A DNA stretch of 64,000 bases from Cryobacterium sp. Y50 (lineage in GTDB: Bacteria > Actinomycetota > Actinomycetes > Actinomycetales > Microbacteriaceae): NCBI RefSeq assembly GCF_002929805.1, contig NZ_PJJM01000083.1:1-64000 (forward strand), in the 5' to 3' direction. This document shows, in pieces, positions 34,650 through 44,114 of the stretch. The notes under the pieces are model-generated. The model made no database searches. It was not told the origin of the DNA and saw nothing but the letters and a program-made list of their open reading frames with translations. The stretch's first letter is position 1; each line of letters starts with the position of its first letter. A program made the position numbers and the translations under genes.

Positions 34650-35702
34650 TCAGGGAACCCGGGTTAGCCATTCCTCCGTGCTGAACTTATTTGCGACGAG
34701 CTCGGTGGCCTTGGCATATTCCTCGGCGGTGACGTCACCCTCGGTGGCGCCGTAGAGGCCGGTGAAAGTCTGCTTCATGCGGTCGATGATCGCAGCGCGG
34801 CTCAGGCCGGTCTGGCTGCGCAGAGGGTCGACGCGTTTGGCAGCGCTCGTGATGCCCTTGTCGCTGAGCTTTTCGCGGCCGATGCGCAGCACCTGGACCA
34901 TTTTTTCGCCGTCCATGTCGTAGCTCATGGTGACGTGGTGCAGTACGGCGCCGCTGCCGAGCCGTTTCTGAGCGGCCCCGCCGATCTTGCCGGTCGGGCT
35001 CGTGATGTCGTTGAGAGGCTGGTAGTGCGCGTCGATGCCGAGCGATTTGAGCGCGGTGATGACCCACTCGTCGAGAAATGCGTAGGAGTCGGCGAAGCTC
35101 ATACCCTGCACGAGGTCGGTCGGCGCATAGATCGAATAGGTGATGACCGAGCCTGCCTCCATGAACATGGCACCGCCACCGCTGATGCGCCGCACCACGG
35201 TGAAGCCGTACTTCGCAGCGTTCTCGGGGTCGACCTCGTTCTTGAGCGACTGAAAACTGCCGATGACGACGGCCGGTTCGTTCCACTCCCAGATGCGCAG
35301 AGTGGGTTGGCGGCGTCCCTCGCCAACCTCGATCGCGAGCACCTCGTCGAGGGCCATTTGTAGCACGGGGGCGACCGGCGTCTGCGAGTGGATGACCTGC
35401 CAGTCGTAGTCGCGCCAGGTGCTCGCCTGGGCGAGCGACCGACGAATGGCAACCGCAACAGCCTCCGGCGAGAAGCCGAGCAGAATCGCTCCGGCCGGCA
35501 GCGCGCCACGCACGGCGTCCGCGATCGCGGCGGATGTGCTGCGGGCAGGCACGCCGTTCACCGCCGCGTTGATGTCTTCAAGGGCATCGTCGGGCTCGAG
35601 AAAGAAATCCCCAGCCAGACGAAAATTAACGATGACATCGTCGACGACATCGAGATCAACGACGACCAGTTTGCCGCCCGGAACCTTATATTCACCATGC
35701 AC
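34650..35702 (-). CDS. lplA: lipoate-protein ligase with N-terminal accessory domain
   Basis: A protein of 350 aa. Residues 1 to about 90 (MHGEYKVPGGKLVVVDLDVV, VNFRLAGDFFLEPDDALEDI) resemble the accessory domain that lies at the C-terminus in E. coli LplA and is the separate LplB in archaea. The catalytic BPL/LplA domain follows, with PAVVIGSFQSLKNEV, the lipoyl-AMP loop VRRISGGGAMF, and Lys in SPTGKIGGAAQKRLGSG. It would activate lipoate and attach it to E2 or GcvH lysines. The order of domains is reversed relative to E. coli. Confidence 0.88.
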   Translation of the reverse strand: MHGEYKVPGGKLVVVDLDVVDDVIVNFRLAGDFFLEPDDALEDINAAVNGVPARSTSAAIADAVRGALPAGAILLGFSPEAVAVAIRRSLAQASTWRDYDWQVIHSQTPVAPVLQMALDEVLAIEVGEGRRQPTLRIWEWNEPAVVIGSFQSLKNEVDPENAAKYGFTVVRRISGGGAMFMEAGSVITYSIYAPTDLVQGMSFADSYAFLDEWVITALKSLGIDAHYQPLNDITSPTGKIGGAAQKRLGSGAVLHHVTMSYDMDGEKMVQVLRIGREKLSDKGITSAAKRVDPLRSQTGLSRAAIIDRMKQTFTGLYGATEGDVTAEEYAKATELVANKFSTEEWLTRVP

Positions 35703-35711
35703 GGTTCCAGC

Positions 35712-36554
35712 CTACGGCTTGAATCGTTCGTCGAGCCAGGCGACGAGGTCACCGATGACCTCGTCCCGGTTGGTCTCGTTGAAAACCTCGTGTCGTGCAC
35801 CCGGGTACACGATCAATTGCACGTCGCGCAGCCCTGAGCGCTTAATGTATGCGTTCACCAGTTTGAGCGCACTGCGTTCGCCCCCGACGGTGTCGTCACC
35901 GCCGACCAACACGAGCAGGGGTAGCTCAGATGGCAGATCACGGGCCGGGCGCCCGAACATGCGTGCGGCCTCGCGCACGCCGAACAGCTTCGCGAGCGGT
36001 GTCGCAGTGGTCAGCGGGTCGGCCACGAAGGCTGCGGCGACCGCTGGGTCCCGGCTGAGCCATTCGACGCCGGTAGATCCGAGCGTTTTATGTTTGCGGT
36101 TGAGGTCGCCGCCGTCGAGGTAGCCGGGCCAGCGGTAGGCGCTGCCCGAGAGCACGATCGCGTCATACTCAGCAGCGTGCGCGTTCACAATCATTTGCAC
36201 CATGAATGATCCCCAGCTGTGTCCGAGCAGCACGAGGGGGAGGTTTTCATGCTGCGAACGGATGATTCCGCTCAGTTGATGCACGCCGGCCACCGCCGCG
36301 CGTAGCCCGCCAACGCCGAGCCGGCCGAGCAACGCGCGGTCGCCGCCGTGCTGGTCGAGTCCGGTCTGGCCGTGTCCGAGGTGGTCGTCGGCATAGACGG
36401 CATAACCGGCCTGGTTGAGGTCGGCGGCGAGCGCCGCATAGCGCTGGGCGTGTTCGCCGACGCCGTGGGCGATCTGAATGACGGCCTTGGGGGCGTCGAC
36501 CGGCCAGACGTAGTAGGTGAAAACCAGGCCAGAGGCATCCGTATATGTAGGCAC
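35712..36554 (-). CDS. alpha/beta hydrolase, monoacylglycerol lipase-like
   Basis: A protein of 280 aa of the Hydrolase_4 (serine aminopeptidase S33-like) group. It has the oxyanion HGVGEHAQRY, VYADDHLGHGQT, the nucleophile elbow GHSWGS, the acid in LLVLVGGDDTVGG and the His in YPGARHEVFNE. These fit bacterial monoacylglycerol lipases or lysophospholipases. No signal peptide is seen. It lies 9 bp upstream of lplA on the same strand and may be co-transcribed. Confidence 0.88.
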   Translation of the reverse strand: MPTYTDASGLVFTYYVWPVDAPKAVIQIAHGVGEHAQRYAALAADLNQAGYAVYADDHLGHGQTGLDQHGGDRALLGRLGVGGLRAAVAGVHQLSGIIRSQHENLPLVLLGHSWGSFMVQMIVNAHAAEYDAIVLSGSAYRWPGYLDGGDLNRKHKTLGSTGVEWLSRDPAVAAAFVADPLTTATPLAKLFGVREAARMFGRPARDLPSELPLLVLVGGDDTVGGERSALKLVNAYIKRSGLRDVQLIVYPGARHEVFNETNRDEVIGDLVAWLDERFKP

Positions 36555-36600
36555 GAGGCCAGTCTGCCGTGTTTGGCGCCGGTGGCCTGAAAAAATGTAC

Positions 36601-36626
36601 TTAGCAAGGCTAATTTGCTATGCTAA
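36601..36626. promoter_or_regulatory. MarR operator overlapping the start region
   Basis: An imperfect 26-bp palindrome runs from TTAGCAAGGCTAA (36601-36613) to TTTGCTATGCTAA (36614-36626); 9 of 13 positions pair, including the outer TTAGCA/TGCTAA. It ends 6 bp before the marR-type ATG. The AT-rich, start-proximal position is that of an autoregulatory MarR site. Confidence 0.75.
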
Positions 36627-36632
36627 GGATAT

Positions 36633-37118
36633 ATGGAATCCCGCATGCACCCGAAGACCGCCGCCCTCAGCACTATCAAGGCCCAGCCGTCCGCGGCACA
36701 CAACACCGCCGAAATCAGCCACGAGTTTCGCCTGGCGAACGGCCGCCTCGCCCGTCGGCTGCGCCAGGAGAAAGCTGAGAACGAACTCGGCAGCGGCCAG
36801 TTCTCTGCGCTCGGCGTGCTCTACGTTCACGGCCCGCTCACACTGACTGAACTCAGCGAGTTCGAGCGGGTGACCCCGCCGTCGATGACTCGCACGGTGA
36901 AATGCCTGGTCGATGCCGGTCTCGTCACCCGCACCGATTCAACCCTCGACGGGCGCAAAATTGTACTCAGCACAACGGATGCCGGTGCCGAGATGATGAC
37001 CGAAACCCGCAAGCGTCGAGACGCCTGGCTGGTGCAGCGCATTGCCCAGCTCAGCTCCGAACAGCACCGCGTGCTCGCCGATGCAACTCTGATCATGAAG
37101 GAGCTGGCCGACAGTTGA
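36633..37118 (+). CDS. MarR family transcriptional regulator
   Basis: A protein of 161 aa. The ATG at 36633 has AGGA in range. The winged helix is SQFSALGVLYVHGPLTLTEL, SEFERVTPPSMTRTVKCLVD, then the wing VTRTDSTLDGRKIVLSTTDAG, and terminal helices form the dimer interface. It is followed by an MFS efflux gene whose TTG overlaps the marR stop (TTGA), the standard layout of a drug- or phenolic-responsive repressor controlling its own exporter. Confidence 0.93.
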   Translation: MESRMHPKTAALSTIKAQPSAAHNTAEISHEFRLANGRLARRLRQEKAENELGSGQFSALGVLYVHGPLTLTELSEFERVTPPSMTRTVKCLVDAGLVTRTDSTLDGRKIVLSTTDAGAEMMTETRKRRDAWLVQRIAQLSSEQHRVLADATLIMKELADS

Positions 37119-38542
37119 GTGCCATGTTTCGCTCGCTGAGCGTCGTCAATTATCGCATCTGGTTCGCTGGGGCTCTGGTGTCGAACATCGGTACCTGGAT
37201 GCAGCGCACCGCCCAGGACTGGATCGTGCTGACCCAGCTCACCGACTACGACGCTACAGCCGTGGGCTTCACCATGGCTCTGCAACTCGGCCCGCAGTTG
37301 CTGCTCATGCCTTGGTCCGGCCTCATCGCCGATCGGTTCAACCGGCGCAAGCTACTCATTCTCACCCAGACCCTGATGGGACTGCTTGCCCTCGGCCTGG
37401 GCATTTTGACCGTGCTTGAGGTCGCCCAGCTCTGGCATGTCTACCTGTTCGCTTTCGGTCTCGGCGTCGTCGCCGCCATCGACGCGCCGGCCCGTCAAGC
37501 CTTCGTCTCTGAGCTCGTCGCCGAAGACCAACTCTCGAACGCTGTCGCGCTCAACTCGGCATCGTTCCACGGCGCACGGCTGATCGGTCCCGCCGCGGCC
37601 GGCCTGCTCACGGTCGCCGTCGGCGCCGGCTGGGTCTTCATGATCAACGCGGTCACCTTCGCCGCGACCGTCTTCGCCATGACGCTGCTGCGCACCCACC
37701 AGCTGCGTCGCCAGCCGAAGATCTCCCGCGAAAGCGGTCAGCTTCTGGCCGGTTTTCGCTATGTGCGCGGCAGGAGCGACATCATCGTCGTCATGATTGC
37801 GGTCTTTCTCATCGGCACCTTCGGCCTCAACTTTGCCATCTTCACCTCGACCATGGCGACGATTGAGTTCGGACAGGGGGCAGCGGAGTTCGGTCTGCTC
37901 AGCTCGATCATGGCCATTGGTGCCGTCATCGGCGCACTACTCGCCGCCCGGCGCAGCCGCGCACGGATGCGTCTCGTCGTGCTGGGTGCTGCCATGTTCG
38001 GTCTGGCCTGCGGGCTGTCGGCCATCATGCCGACATATGCCACTTTCGCCATTTCTCTCACCCTCGTCGGCCTGTCGTCGCTGACGCTCATGACCACCGC
38101 GAACGCCTACGTACAGACAACCACCCGACCCGAGATGCGCGGCCGCGTGATGGCGCTCTACATGGCAATCTTCGTCGGCGGCACTCCTCTCGGCGCCCCG
38201 CTCGTCGGCTGGGTAGCCGATGCCTTCGGCCCCCGTTGGGCCCTCGGCCTCGCCGCGGTCTCGGGCCTGTTGGCCGCACTGGTCGTGCTGTTTTGGATGG
38301 TGCGGTATCGCCGACTGCGGGTGCAGGTGCATCCGTTCACCGCGCCGAGGGTGCGCGTGCTGCACGCTGGCGACGGGCGCGAGGTGCCGCCGGTGCGGCC
38401 GAGTCGTCGCGGCGGAACCGCCGTGCTGGAGCGGTCGAACTCAGACGACGAGCCCGATCTGGGCCGAGAGCGCGCCGCCGAGCACAATCGCGAGACCGCC
38501 ACGCGGGAGATCGCAATCATCGAGGCGACGGTTCCGCGCTAG
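37115..38542 (+). CDS. MFS efflux transporter (enterobactin exporter-like, MFS_3)
   Basis: 475 aa from TTG 37115, chosen because AAGGAG lies about 11 bp upstream and the codon overlaps the marR stop; ATG 37124 is the alternative. The N-terminus FRSLSVVNYRIWFAGALVSN then IGTWMQRTAQDWIVLTQLT is typical of the MFS_3/EntS-like exporters, and ADRFNRRKLLILTQT is the loop motif. Twelve helices are followed by a basic, then acidic, cytoplasmic tail of about 85 residues. It is probably induced by the ligand of the coupled MarR protein. Confidence 0.9.
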   Translation: MSAMFRSLSVVNYRIWFAGALVSNIGTWMQRTAQDWIVLTQLTDYDATAVGFTMALQLGPQLLLMPWSGLIADRFNRRKLLILTQTLMGLLALGLGILTVLEVAQLWHVYLFAFGLGVVAAIDAPARQAFVSELVAEDQLSNAVALNSASFHGARLIGPAAAGLLTVAVGAGWVFMINAVTFAATVFAMTLLRTHQLRRQPKISRESGQLLAGFRYVRGRSDIIVVMIAVFLIGTFGLNFAIFTSTMATIEFGQGAAEFGLLSSIMAIGAVIGALLAARRSRARMRLVVLGAAMFGLACGLSAIMPTYATFAISLTLVGLSSLTLMTTANAYVQTTTRPEMRGRVMALYMAIFVGGTPLGAPLVGWVADAFGPRWALGLAAVSGLLAALVVLFWMVRYRRLRVQVHPFTAPRVRVLHAGDGREVPPVRPSRRGGTAVLERSNSDDEPDLGRERAAEHNRETATREIAIIEATVPR

Positions 38543-38547
38543 CCCTG

Positions 38548-38575
38548 TGAGTTCCGGGCCCGGGCCCGGAACTCA
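38548..38575. terminator. perfect 28-bp palindrome after the MFS gene
   Basis: TGAGTTCCGGGCCC (38548-38561) is followed immediately by its exact inverted copy (38562-38575), just 6 bp past the MFS stop. It would form a 14-bp stem without loop as DNA, or about 12 bp with a tetraloop as RNA, and ends in AATTTC. It probably terminates rightward transcription. Confidence 0.65.
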
Positions 38576-38688
38576 ATTTCAGACGGTAGCCGCACGCGTC
38601 AGTGCCGGATCGAGATTTCGCTTGACGCAGTGATCGCGCCAGCTATTTTATCGAGGGCACCGACTGGGCACTCACCGCTCCGGAGGGC

Positions 38689-40155
38689 TTAGCGCACCCC
38701 GCCCATCAGGCGCAGCACCGGACGCGCGATCAGGGCGAGCATAAGCCCCAGCACGATAGCGATGCCGCCGAGAACACCGAAATAGAGTCGCTCCGGCGCC
38801 GTCGCGTACCAGGTGGCGAGCACCCCCGACACGGCGGATCCGAGCGCGACCGAAAGAAAGAACAGCGCCACCATCTGAGTCTTGAAGACCTCCGGTGCGA
38901 GCTTGGTAGCAACGGAGAGCCCGACCGGTGAGAGCAGCAGCTCCGCAACCGTGAAGATCAGCAGGATTCCGATCATCGCCAGGAGTGGCGTCGAATTCGC
39001 GGCACCGCCGGCGAACGGCAGGAACAGCAGGAAGGCACCGCCCATCACCGCGGTTCCCACCGCGAACTTGATCGGCGTGGAAGGCTGCCTCGAGCCCCAC
39101 TTGGTCCACAGGGCGGCAAAGATGCCGGAGAGCACGATGATGAACACGGGGTTGATGGACTGCACCCAGGACACCGGCATCTCCCAGCCGAACAGCTCAC
39201 GGTTGAGTCGCTCGTCCGAGTAGATCGTGACGACCGTGAATTGCTGCTGGTACAGAGACCAGAACGCGGCGCTGGCAATAAAAAGCGGGATGAAGGCATA
39301 GACCCGTTTGCGCTCTACGGTCGTGATATGGCGGTTCGAAAGAATCACCACGAAGTAGGCGACCGTTGCGACGATCGTCAGCGCGATCACGATAGTGACC
39401 AAATTGCTCGCGGTAATCACTCCGGTGAGCACGAGCACGACGATGACGCCGAGCGCCAGAATCGCAAGGACGATGTATCGGGACCAACGTGAACGCGGCA
39501 GGGGATCGGGAACCCGCCGGGCGGCATCCGGTAGTCGCTTGCGGCCGAGAGAATACTGGATGAGGCCGATTGCCATGCCAACGGCAGCGAGGCCGAACCC
39601 GAGGTGGAAACCGACGGTCGTCTGCAACAGTCCGGTGAGGATCGGTCCGGCGAACGCACCGAGGTTGATGCCGAGGTAGAACAGTGAGAATCCCGCGTCT
39701 CGCCGCGGGTCATCCGACGCATAGAGCGTGCCAACAACGGACGTCGCGTTCGCCTTGAGTCCACCGCTGCCGACTGCCACCAGGATAAGGCCGGCGGCCA
39801 GCCCACCGACTCCGGGCACGCTGGCCAGGGCGATGTGGCCAAGCATGATGACGATGGCACTGTAGAACAGCACCCGCTCCGAGCCGAGGAGACGATCGGC
39901 GATCCAAGCGCCGAGGATCGTCGAGAGGTAGACCCCACCACCGTACGCGCCGACGATGCCGGCCGCCGTAGCCTGTGCAATTCCGAGACCGCCGTCGGCC
40001 GCCGAAAAGTACAGGTACAACAGTAAAATGCCCTGCATGCCGTAGAAGGAGAAACGTTCCCACATCTCGACGCCGAAGATGTTGGCAAGCGAACGCGGTT
40101 GTCCAAAGAAAGCTCGATCATCGTGGACAGCAGCGTGATCAACGTCTTTGCTCAT
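38689..40155 (-). CDS. POT family proton-dependent oligopeptide transporter
   Basis: A membrane protein of 488 aa. The PTR2 hallmarks are NIFGVEMWERFSFYGMQGIL in helix 1 (the ExxER-like EMWERFSFYG proton-coupling motif), GAWIADRLLGSERVLF, and the second signature FSLFYLGINLGAFAGPIL. About 14 helices, as in bacterial DtpT-like proteins. It imports di- and tripeptides with protons. No peptidase or regulator is adjacent. The 100 bp on its 3' side (38576-38688) hold no recognisable element. Confidence 0.94.
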   Translation of the reverse strand: MSKDVDHAAVHDDRAFFGQPRSLANIFGVEMWERFSFYGMQGILLLYLYFSAADGGLGIAQATAAGIVGAYGGGVYLSTILGAWIADRLLGSERVLFYSAIVIMLGHIALASVPGVGGLAAGLILVAVGSGGLKANATSVVGTLYASDDPRRDAGFSLFYLGINLGAFAGPILTGLLQTTVGFHLGFGLAAVGMAIGLIQYSLGRKRLPDAARRVPDPLPRSRWSRYIVLAILALGVIVVLVLTGVITASNLVTIVIALTIVATVAYFVVILSNRHITTVERKRVYAFIPLFIASAAFWSLYQQQFTVVTIYSDERLNRELFGWEMPVSWVQSINPVFIIVLSGIFAALWTKWGSRQPSTPIKFAVGTAVMGGAFLLFLPFAGGAANSTPLLAMIGILLIFTVAELLLSPVGLSVATKLAPEVFKTQMVALFFLSVALGSAVSGVLATWYATAPERLYFGVLGGIAIVLGLMLALIARPVLRLMGGVR

Positions 40156-40351
40156 GCGCCAATATTATCAATCGCCCCCGGAGAGAACATCGTCCGGCTT
40201 CAGCCGGAGCAGAAAGCACTTCCTCGGAATCCCTGAGACGGGCACGGGATGACCCAGGCGACCTCGCCGCCTTACACACCGCCCCTCGGCTGTTGAGCAG
40301 AGCATTTCTCCGGTCGTGCTCGCAGCATCGGTGTCGGTCTAGGCTTGACCG

Positions 40352-41281
40352 ATGAGCCCCGAAATACTGCGCGTCAGCCTGCCCGAGCCCCAACTGCGCG
40401 CCGCCCTCGGCGATCTGCCCGACGGCGTCGAGATCATCGAGTGGGCGATGGAAGGCCCAGCACCGGTTCCCGAGATCGATATCGTCGTCACGCCGTACAT
40501 GGGCAAAACCGACCGGCTGGCCCACCTCGCCGGAGTCAATACCAGGCTCGTGCAGAGCCAGTCCATCGGCTACGACGGCGTCGACCGGGTGCTGCCAGCC
40601 GGGCACGTCTACGCCAACGCGGCCAGCGTGCACGAAACTTCTACCGCCGAGCTCACCCTCGCGCTCATCCTGGCCTCCCAGCGCGGCATTCCCGACTTCG
40701 TGCGCGCCGCCGATGTCGGTACGTGGGCGGCACCCTCGCACCATGCGAGCCTCGCCGATCGCACCGTTCTGCTGCTCGGCTACGGCGGCGTCGGCCACGC
40801 CATTGAGACTCGGCTGCTCGCCTTCGAAACCACCGTCATCCGGGTCGCCCGCACGGCCCGCAGCGATGAGCGCGGCATGATCTATAGCTTCGAGTCCCTA
40901 CCCGAGCTGCTTTCGAGGGCCGATATCGTCGTGGTCGGCGTGCCGCTCACGACGCAGACCACCGGCATGGTCGACGACGCCTTCCTGTCGCAAATGCAAG
41001 ACGGTAGCTTGCTCGTCAACATTGCCCGCGGTCAGGTCGCCGACACGGATGCGCTACTCGCACACGCCACCAGCGGCCGCCTGCGGCTCGCGCTCGACGT
41101 GACCGATCCGGAGCCGCTGCCGGCGGGGCATCCGCTTTTCGCGCTGCCGAACGTGATTATCTCCCCCCACGTTGGCGGCGCCTCAAGCGCGATGCTGCCA
41201 CGCATGGCCCTGCTCGTTCGCCACCAAATAGAGCGAATACTGCGCGGCGAGAGCCCCGTCAACGTCGTGCTGACGCGTTAG
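40352..41281 (+). CDS. D-2-hydroxyacid dehydrogenase family protein
   Basis: A protein of 309 aa. The Rossmann domain is marked by TVLLLGYGGVGHAIETRLLA, and the catalytic set is visible: Arg in VNIARGQVADTDAL, Glu in DVTDPEPLPAGHPLFAL and His in ISPHVGGASS. Members reduce 2-oxo acids (phosphoglycerate, glyoxylate, hydroxypyruvate or lactate-type). It is shorter and more divergent than SerA or GhrA, so the substrate cannot be set. It begins 196 bp from the divergent POT gene. Confidence 0.9.
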   Translation: MSPEILRVSLPEPQLRAALGDLPDGVEIIEWAMEGPAPVPEIDIVVTPYMGKTDRLAHLAGVNTRLVQSQSIGYDGVDRVLPAGHVYANAASVHETSTAELTLALILASQRGIPDFVRAADVGTWAAPSHHASLADRTVLLLGYGGVGHAIETRLLAFETTVIRVARTARSDERGMIYSFESLPELLSRADIVVVGVPLTTQTTGMVDDAFLSQMQDGSLLVNIARGQVADTDALLAHATSGRLRLALDVTDPEPLPAGHPLFALPNVIISPHVGGASSAMLPRMALLVRHQIERILRGESPVNVVLTR

Positions 41282-41321
41282 TCGGGCAGAGCGCGACCCG
41301 CCGCGACCGTAGGCTGGGAAC

Positions 41322-41651
41322 ATGGTCTCAGCACTCACTCCGGCACGCCTGGATGACATCGAAGAAGCACTCAAGAACGTTATGGATATCGAGATCGGCA
41401 TCAACGTCTTTGACCTCGGCCTGATCTACGGCCTGGCCTGGGACGACGACACCGATACGCTCGTCATCCAAATGACCCTCACCTCGGCCGGCTGCCCCGA
41501 GCAAGAGGTGCTCACGGAACAGACCGAGCAGGCACTCATCGGCGTGGTCGAACGCCATCGGATTAACTGGGTCTGGATGCCGCCGTGGACTCCCGACAAA
41601 ATCACCGACGACGGGCGCAGCATGATCAGCGCTCTTGGGCTGAGGATGTAA
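41322..41651 (+). CDS. MIP18/DUF59 family Fe-S assembly factor
   Basis: A protein of 109 aa. The DUF59 core includes DDIEEALKNVMDIEIGINVF, DLGLIYGLAWDDDTDTLVIQ, and the reactive Cys in MTLTSAGCPEQEVL. Homologues (SufT, PaaD-like) help insert Fe-S clusters, and usually sit at the end of suf operons. Here no suf genes are in sight and it lies 40 bp after the hydroxyacid dehydrogenase gene, perhaps in one transcript. Confidence 0.88.
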   Translation: MVSALTPARLDDIEEALKNVMDIEIGINVFDLGLIYGLAWDDDTDTLVIQMTLTSAGCPEQEVLTEQTEQALIGVVERHRINWVWMPPWTPDKITDDGRSMISALGLRM

Positions 41652-41896
41652 GTACCCCCACGGTCTACGCGGCTGGCGCAACCCGGCCATGTGCTGCTCT
41701 CGCGAACAAATGACTGATTCCCACGCGCGGTGGAGGCGGACGTCTCTCGGCCCTGATTCGCCTGGGCGGCGCGAGACGCGCGTCGCGCTGCTGCTTGGTG
41801 CGCCCGGGTGGCAGGCCAGGCGCGTGTGCACCAAGCGGGTGCTCCCGAGCTTTGACGGATTTGCCTATCGCGCGAGCGGGTGGTGATCGTGTAACC

Positions 41897-41911
41897 TGTG
41901 GTCAGACCACA
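41897..41911. promoter_or_regulatory. FadR/LldR-type operator
   Basis: TGTGGTC-A-GACCACA (41897-41911) is a perfect palindrome of 7+1+7 bp. Its core TGGTCAGACCA fits the TGGT-N3-ACCA pattern bound by FadR-subfamily GntR regulators such as LldR and PdhR. It ends 18 bp before the GntR gene's ATG. Confidence 0.8.
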
Positions 41912-41929
41912 TGTCACCGAGAGGACCCT

Positions 41930-42631
41930 ATGACCGCCCCACGCGCCTGGCAGGTCGTACTCGACGCGGTCGAACGCGATCTGCTCGACGGTCGGCTCAG
42001 CCCCGGGGACCATTTGCCGCCCGAGCGCACCCTTGCCGCCGACCTCGGCGTCGGCCGATCCAGCGTGCGCGAGGCCCTGCGCGTGCTCGAAGTGCTCGGT
42101 CTGATCCGCACGGCGGTCGGATCGGGTCCCTCAGCGGGCGCGATCATCGTCGCCCGACCCGGCGGCGGCATGTCCGCGCTCATGCGCCTGCAGGTCGCGG
42201 CCCAGGGCTTTGCGGTGGCCGACGTGGTCAAAACCCGACTCGTGCTCGAAGGCTCGATCGTCACCGACCTCGCGACCGGTGATTCCCCCGACCTGGCCTC
42301 CTCCGTGCAGATCCTCACCGCGATGGAAGGCCAGCCCCTCACCGAAGCCGAATTTCTCGCCCTCGACGCGGCGTTCCACCTCTCCCTCGCCGAAGCGAGC
42401 GGCAACCAGGTCGTCACGGCGACCATGGCTGGCCTCCGCAGCGCGATCGAGGGGTACGCGCGGGCCGGTGCGGCGGGCCTGCCGAGCTGGCCGGCAACAT
42501 CCGCTCGACTGATGCTGGAGCACCGCGGCATTCTCGCTGCCATTCTCGCCGGTGAAGCGGATGCCGCCCGCCTTGCGATGCACACCCACATCTCCGGTTA
42601 CTACGCCGAAACCCACCTGCGCGATCACTAG
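41930..42631 (+). CDS. GntR/FadR-subfamily regulator (LldR-like)
   Basis: A protein of 233 aa; the ATG at 41930 follows GAGAGGA. The winged helix is LSPGDHLPPERTLAADLGVG and RSSVREALRVLEVLGLIRTA, and the C-terminal FCD domain includes FLALDAAFHLSLAEASGNQVV and LEHRGILAAILAGEADAARL. It is followed after 12 bp by an alpha-hydroxyacid oxidase gene and preceded by a perfect FadR-type operator. The likely role is lactate- or 2-hydroxyacid-responsive repression of the pair. Confidence 0.92.
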   Translation: MTAPRAWQVVLDAVERDLLDGRLSPGDHLPPERTLAADLGVGRSSVREALRVLEVLGLIRTAVGSGPSAGAIIVARPGGGMSALMRLQVAAQGFAVADVVKTRLVLEGSIVTDLATGDSPDLASSVQILTAMEGQPLTEAEFLALDAAFHLSLAEASGNQVVTATMAGLRSAIEGYARAGAAGLPSWPATSARLMLEHRGILAAILAGEADAARLAMHTHISGYYAETHLRDH

Positions 42632-42643
42632 AAAAGGACGACC

Positions 42644-44068
42644 ATGGTTCAACGACGCATCCCCAAGATTAAAGATCTCGCCCCGCTGATGAAATTCAAG
42701 AGCCCGGAGTTCAACGCGAGGAAGCGCCGACTCGCTGCGGCGCTCACGATCGCCGATCTGCGCGCGATCGCCCAGAAGCGCACCCCGAAGGCAGCCTTCG
42801 ACTACACCGAGGGCGCCGCCGAAGCCGAAATCTCGCTCAGCCGGGCCCGCCAGGCCTTTGAAGACATCGAGTTTCACCCCTCGATTCTGCGCGACGTGTC
42901 GACCGTTTCGACCGGGTGGGACGTGCTCGGCGGCCCGGTCGCACAACCGTTCGGCATCGCGCCGACCGGATTCACCCGCATGATGCAGACCGAGGGTGAG
43001 ATCGCCGGGGCGCACGCGGCGGCCAGGGCCGGAATCCCCTTTGCGCTGTCGACCATGGGCACGACCTCGATCGAAGATGTGAAGGCCGCCAACCCGAGCG
43101 GCCGCAACTGGTTTCAGCTGTACATGTGGAAGGACCGCGACCGCTCGATGGCGTTGGTCGATCGGGCCGCGAAGGCCGGTTTCGACACGCTTCTGGTGAC
43201 CGTCGATGTGCCCGTGGCAGGTGCTCGGCTGCGGGACAAGCGCAATGGTTTCTCGATTCCGCCGGCGCTCACGCTCGGCACGGTCGTCAACGCGCTGCCG
43301 CGCCCGGAGTGGTGGATCAACTTTCTCACCACCGAACCGCTCGCCTTCGCGAGCCTTGACCGTTGGAGCGGCACCGTCGCCGACCTGCTCGACACGATGT
43401 TCGACCCGACCGTGGACTTCGAGGACCTCGCCTGGATCAAGGCGCAGTGGCCGGGCAAGGTCGTCGTCAAGGGTGTGCAGAATCTTCAGGACGCCAAGCG
43501 CCTCGTCGATCTTGGCGTCGACGGCATCACGCTTTCGAACCACGGTGGCCGCCAACTTGATCGGGCGCCGATTCCGTTCCACCTGCTGCCGCAGGTCGCG
43601 CGTGAGGTCGGTGCGCACACCGAGGTGCACCTCGACACTGGCATCATGTCAGGAGCCGACATCGTGGCCTCCGTCGCGCTCGGTGCGCGCTTCACCATGA
43701 TCGGCCGCGCCTACCTCTACGGCTTGATGGCCGGCGGCGAGGCCGGCGTCGACCGCACCATTCAGATTCTGTCGGAGCAGGTCAGCCGCACGATGCGGCT
43801 GCTCGGCGTGAACTCGCTCGAAGAGCTGAACCCCGGGCACGTGACGCAACTGGCCCGCCTGATGCCGGTCGCCGCCCCGATGGTCGCCTCGGCCGAGGCT
43901 GTTCCGGCACGGAAGGCGCCGGTGCGCAAGGCTCCAGTACGCGGGGCCCCAGTACGCGAGGCCCCAGTACGCACAGCCGCCGCGCCGAAACAGAGCGTCA
44001 GAGCATCCACTGCCGTCACGGGCACGCCGGTGAAGCGTGCGCCAAAGAAGGCGACCCCGACGGCATAG
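42644..44068 (+). CDS. lldD: FMN-dependent alpha-hydroxy-acid dehydrogenase (L-lactate dehydrogenase-like)
   Basis: A protein of 474 aa. The FMN TIM barrel covers about 30-405, with [44 protein letters not shown], the active-site His/Arg in [17 protein letters not shown], and [18 protein letters not shown]. It oxidises L-lactate or another 2-hydroxy acid to the 2-oxo acid. Unusually, the last 65 residues are a basic Ala/Pro/Val/Arg tail made of near-repeats of [19 protein letters not shown], encoded by roughly 15-bp imperfect DNA repeats (43905-43980). The tail suggests an added membrane- or nucleic-acid-binding extension. Confidence 0.9.
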   Translation: MVQRRIPKIKDLAPLMKFKSPEFNARKRRLAAALTIADLRAIAQKRTPKAAFDYTEGAAEAEISLSRARQAFEDIEFHPSILRDVSTVSTGWDVLGGPVAQPFGIAPTGFTRMMQTEGEIAGAHAAARAGIPFALSTMGTTSIEDVKAANPSGRNWFQLYMWKDRDRSMALVDRAAKAGFDTLLVTVDVPVAGARLRDKRNGFSIPPALTLGTVVNALPRPEWWINFLTTEPLAFASLDRWSGTVADLLDTMFDPTVDFEDLAWIKAQWPGKVVVKGVQNLQDAKRLVDLGVDGITLSNHGGRQLDRAPIPFHLLPQVAREVGAHTEVHLDTGIMSGADIVASVALGARFTMIGRAYLYGLMAGGEAGVDRTIQILSEQVSRTMRLLGVNSLEELNPGHVTQLARLMPVAAPMVASAEAVPARKAPVRKAPVRGAPVREAPVRTAAAPKQSVRASTAVTGTPVKRAPKKATPTA

Positions 44069-44114
44069 CCGTAGCCGCGGGCGGTGCAACCTGGCCCGGG
44101 TTTGCGCCGCCAGC

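Noticed and set aside
41689..41886. Small ORF of 65 aa between the DUF59 gene and the GntR gene
   Set aside because: Arg-rich, no ribosome site, no conserved pattern; it overlaps the regulatory region of the next gene.
42131..43630. Leftward 499-aa ORF over the GntR and lactate dehydrogenase-like genes
   Set aside because: Antisense to two well-conserved genes; no ribosome site and no domain, open only because of high GC3.
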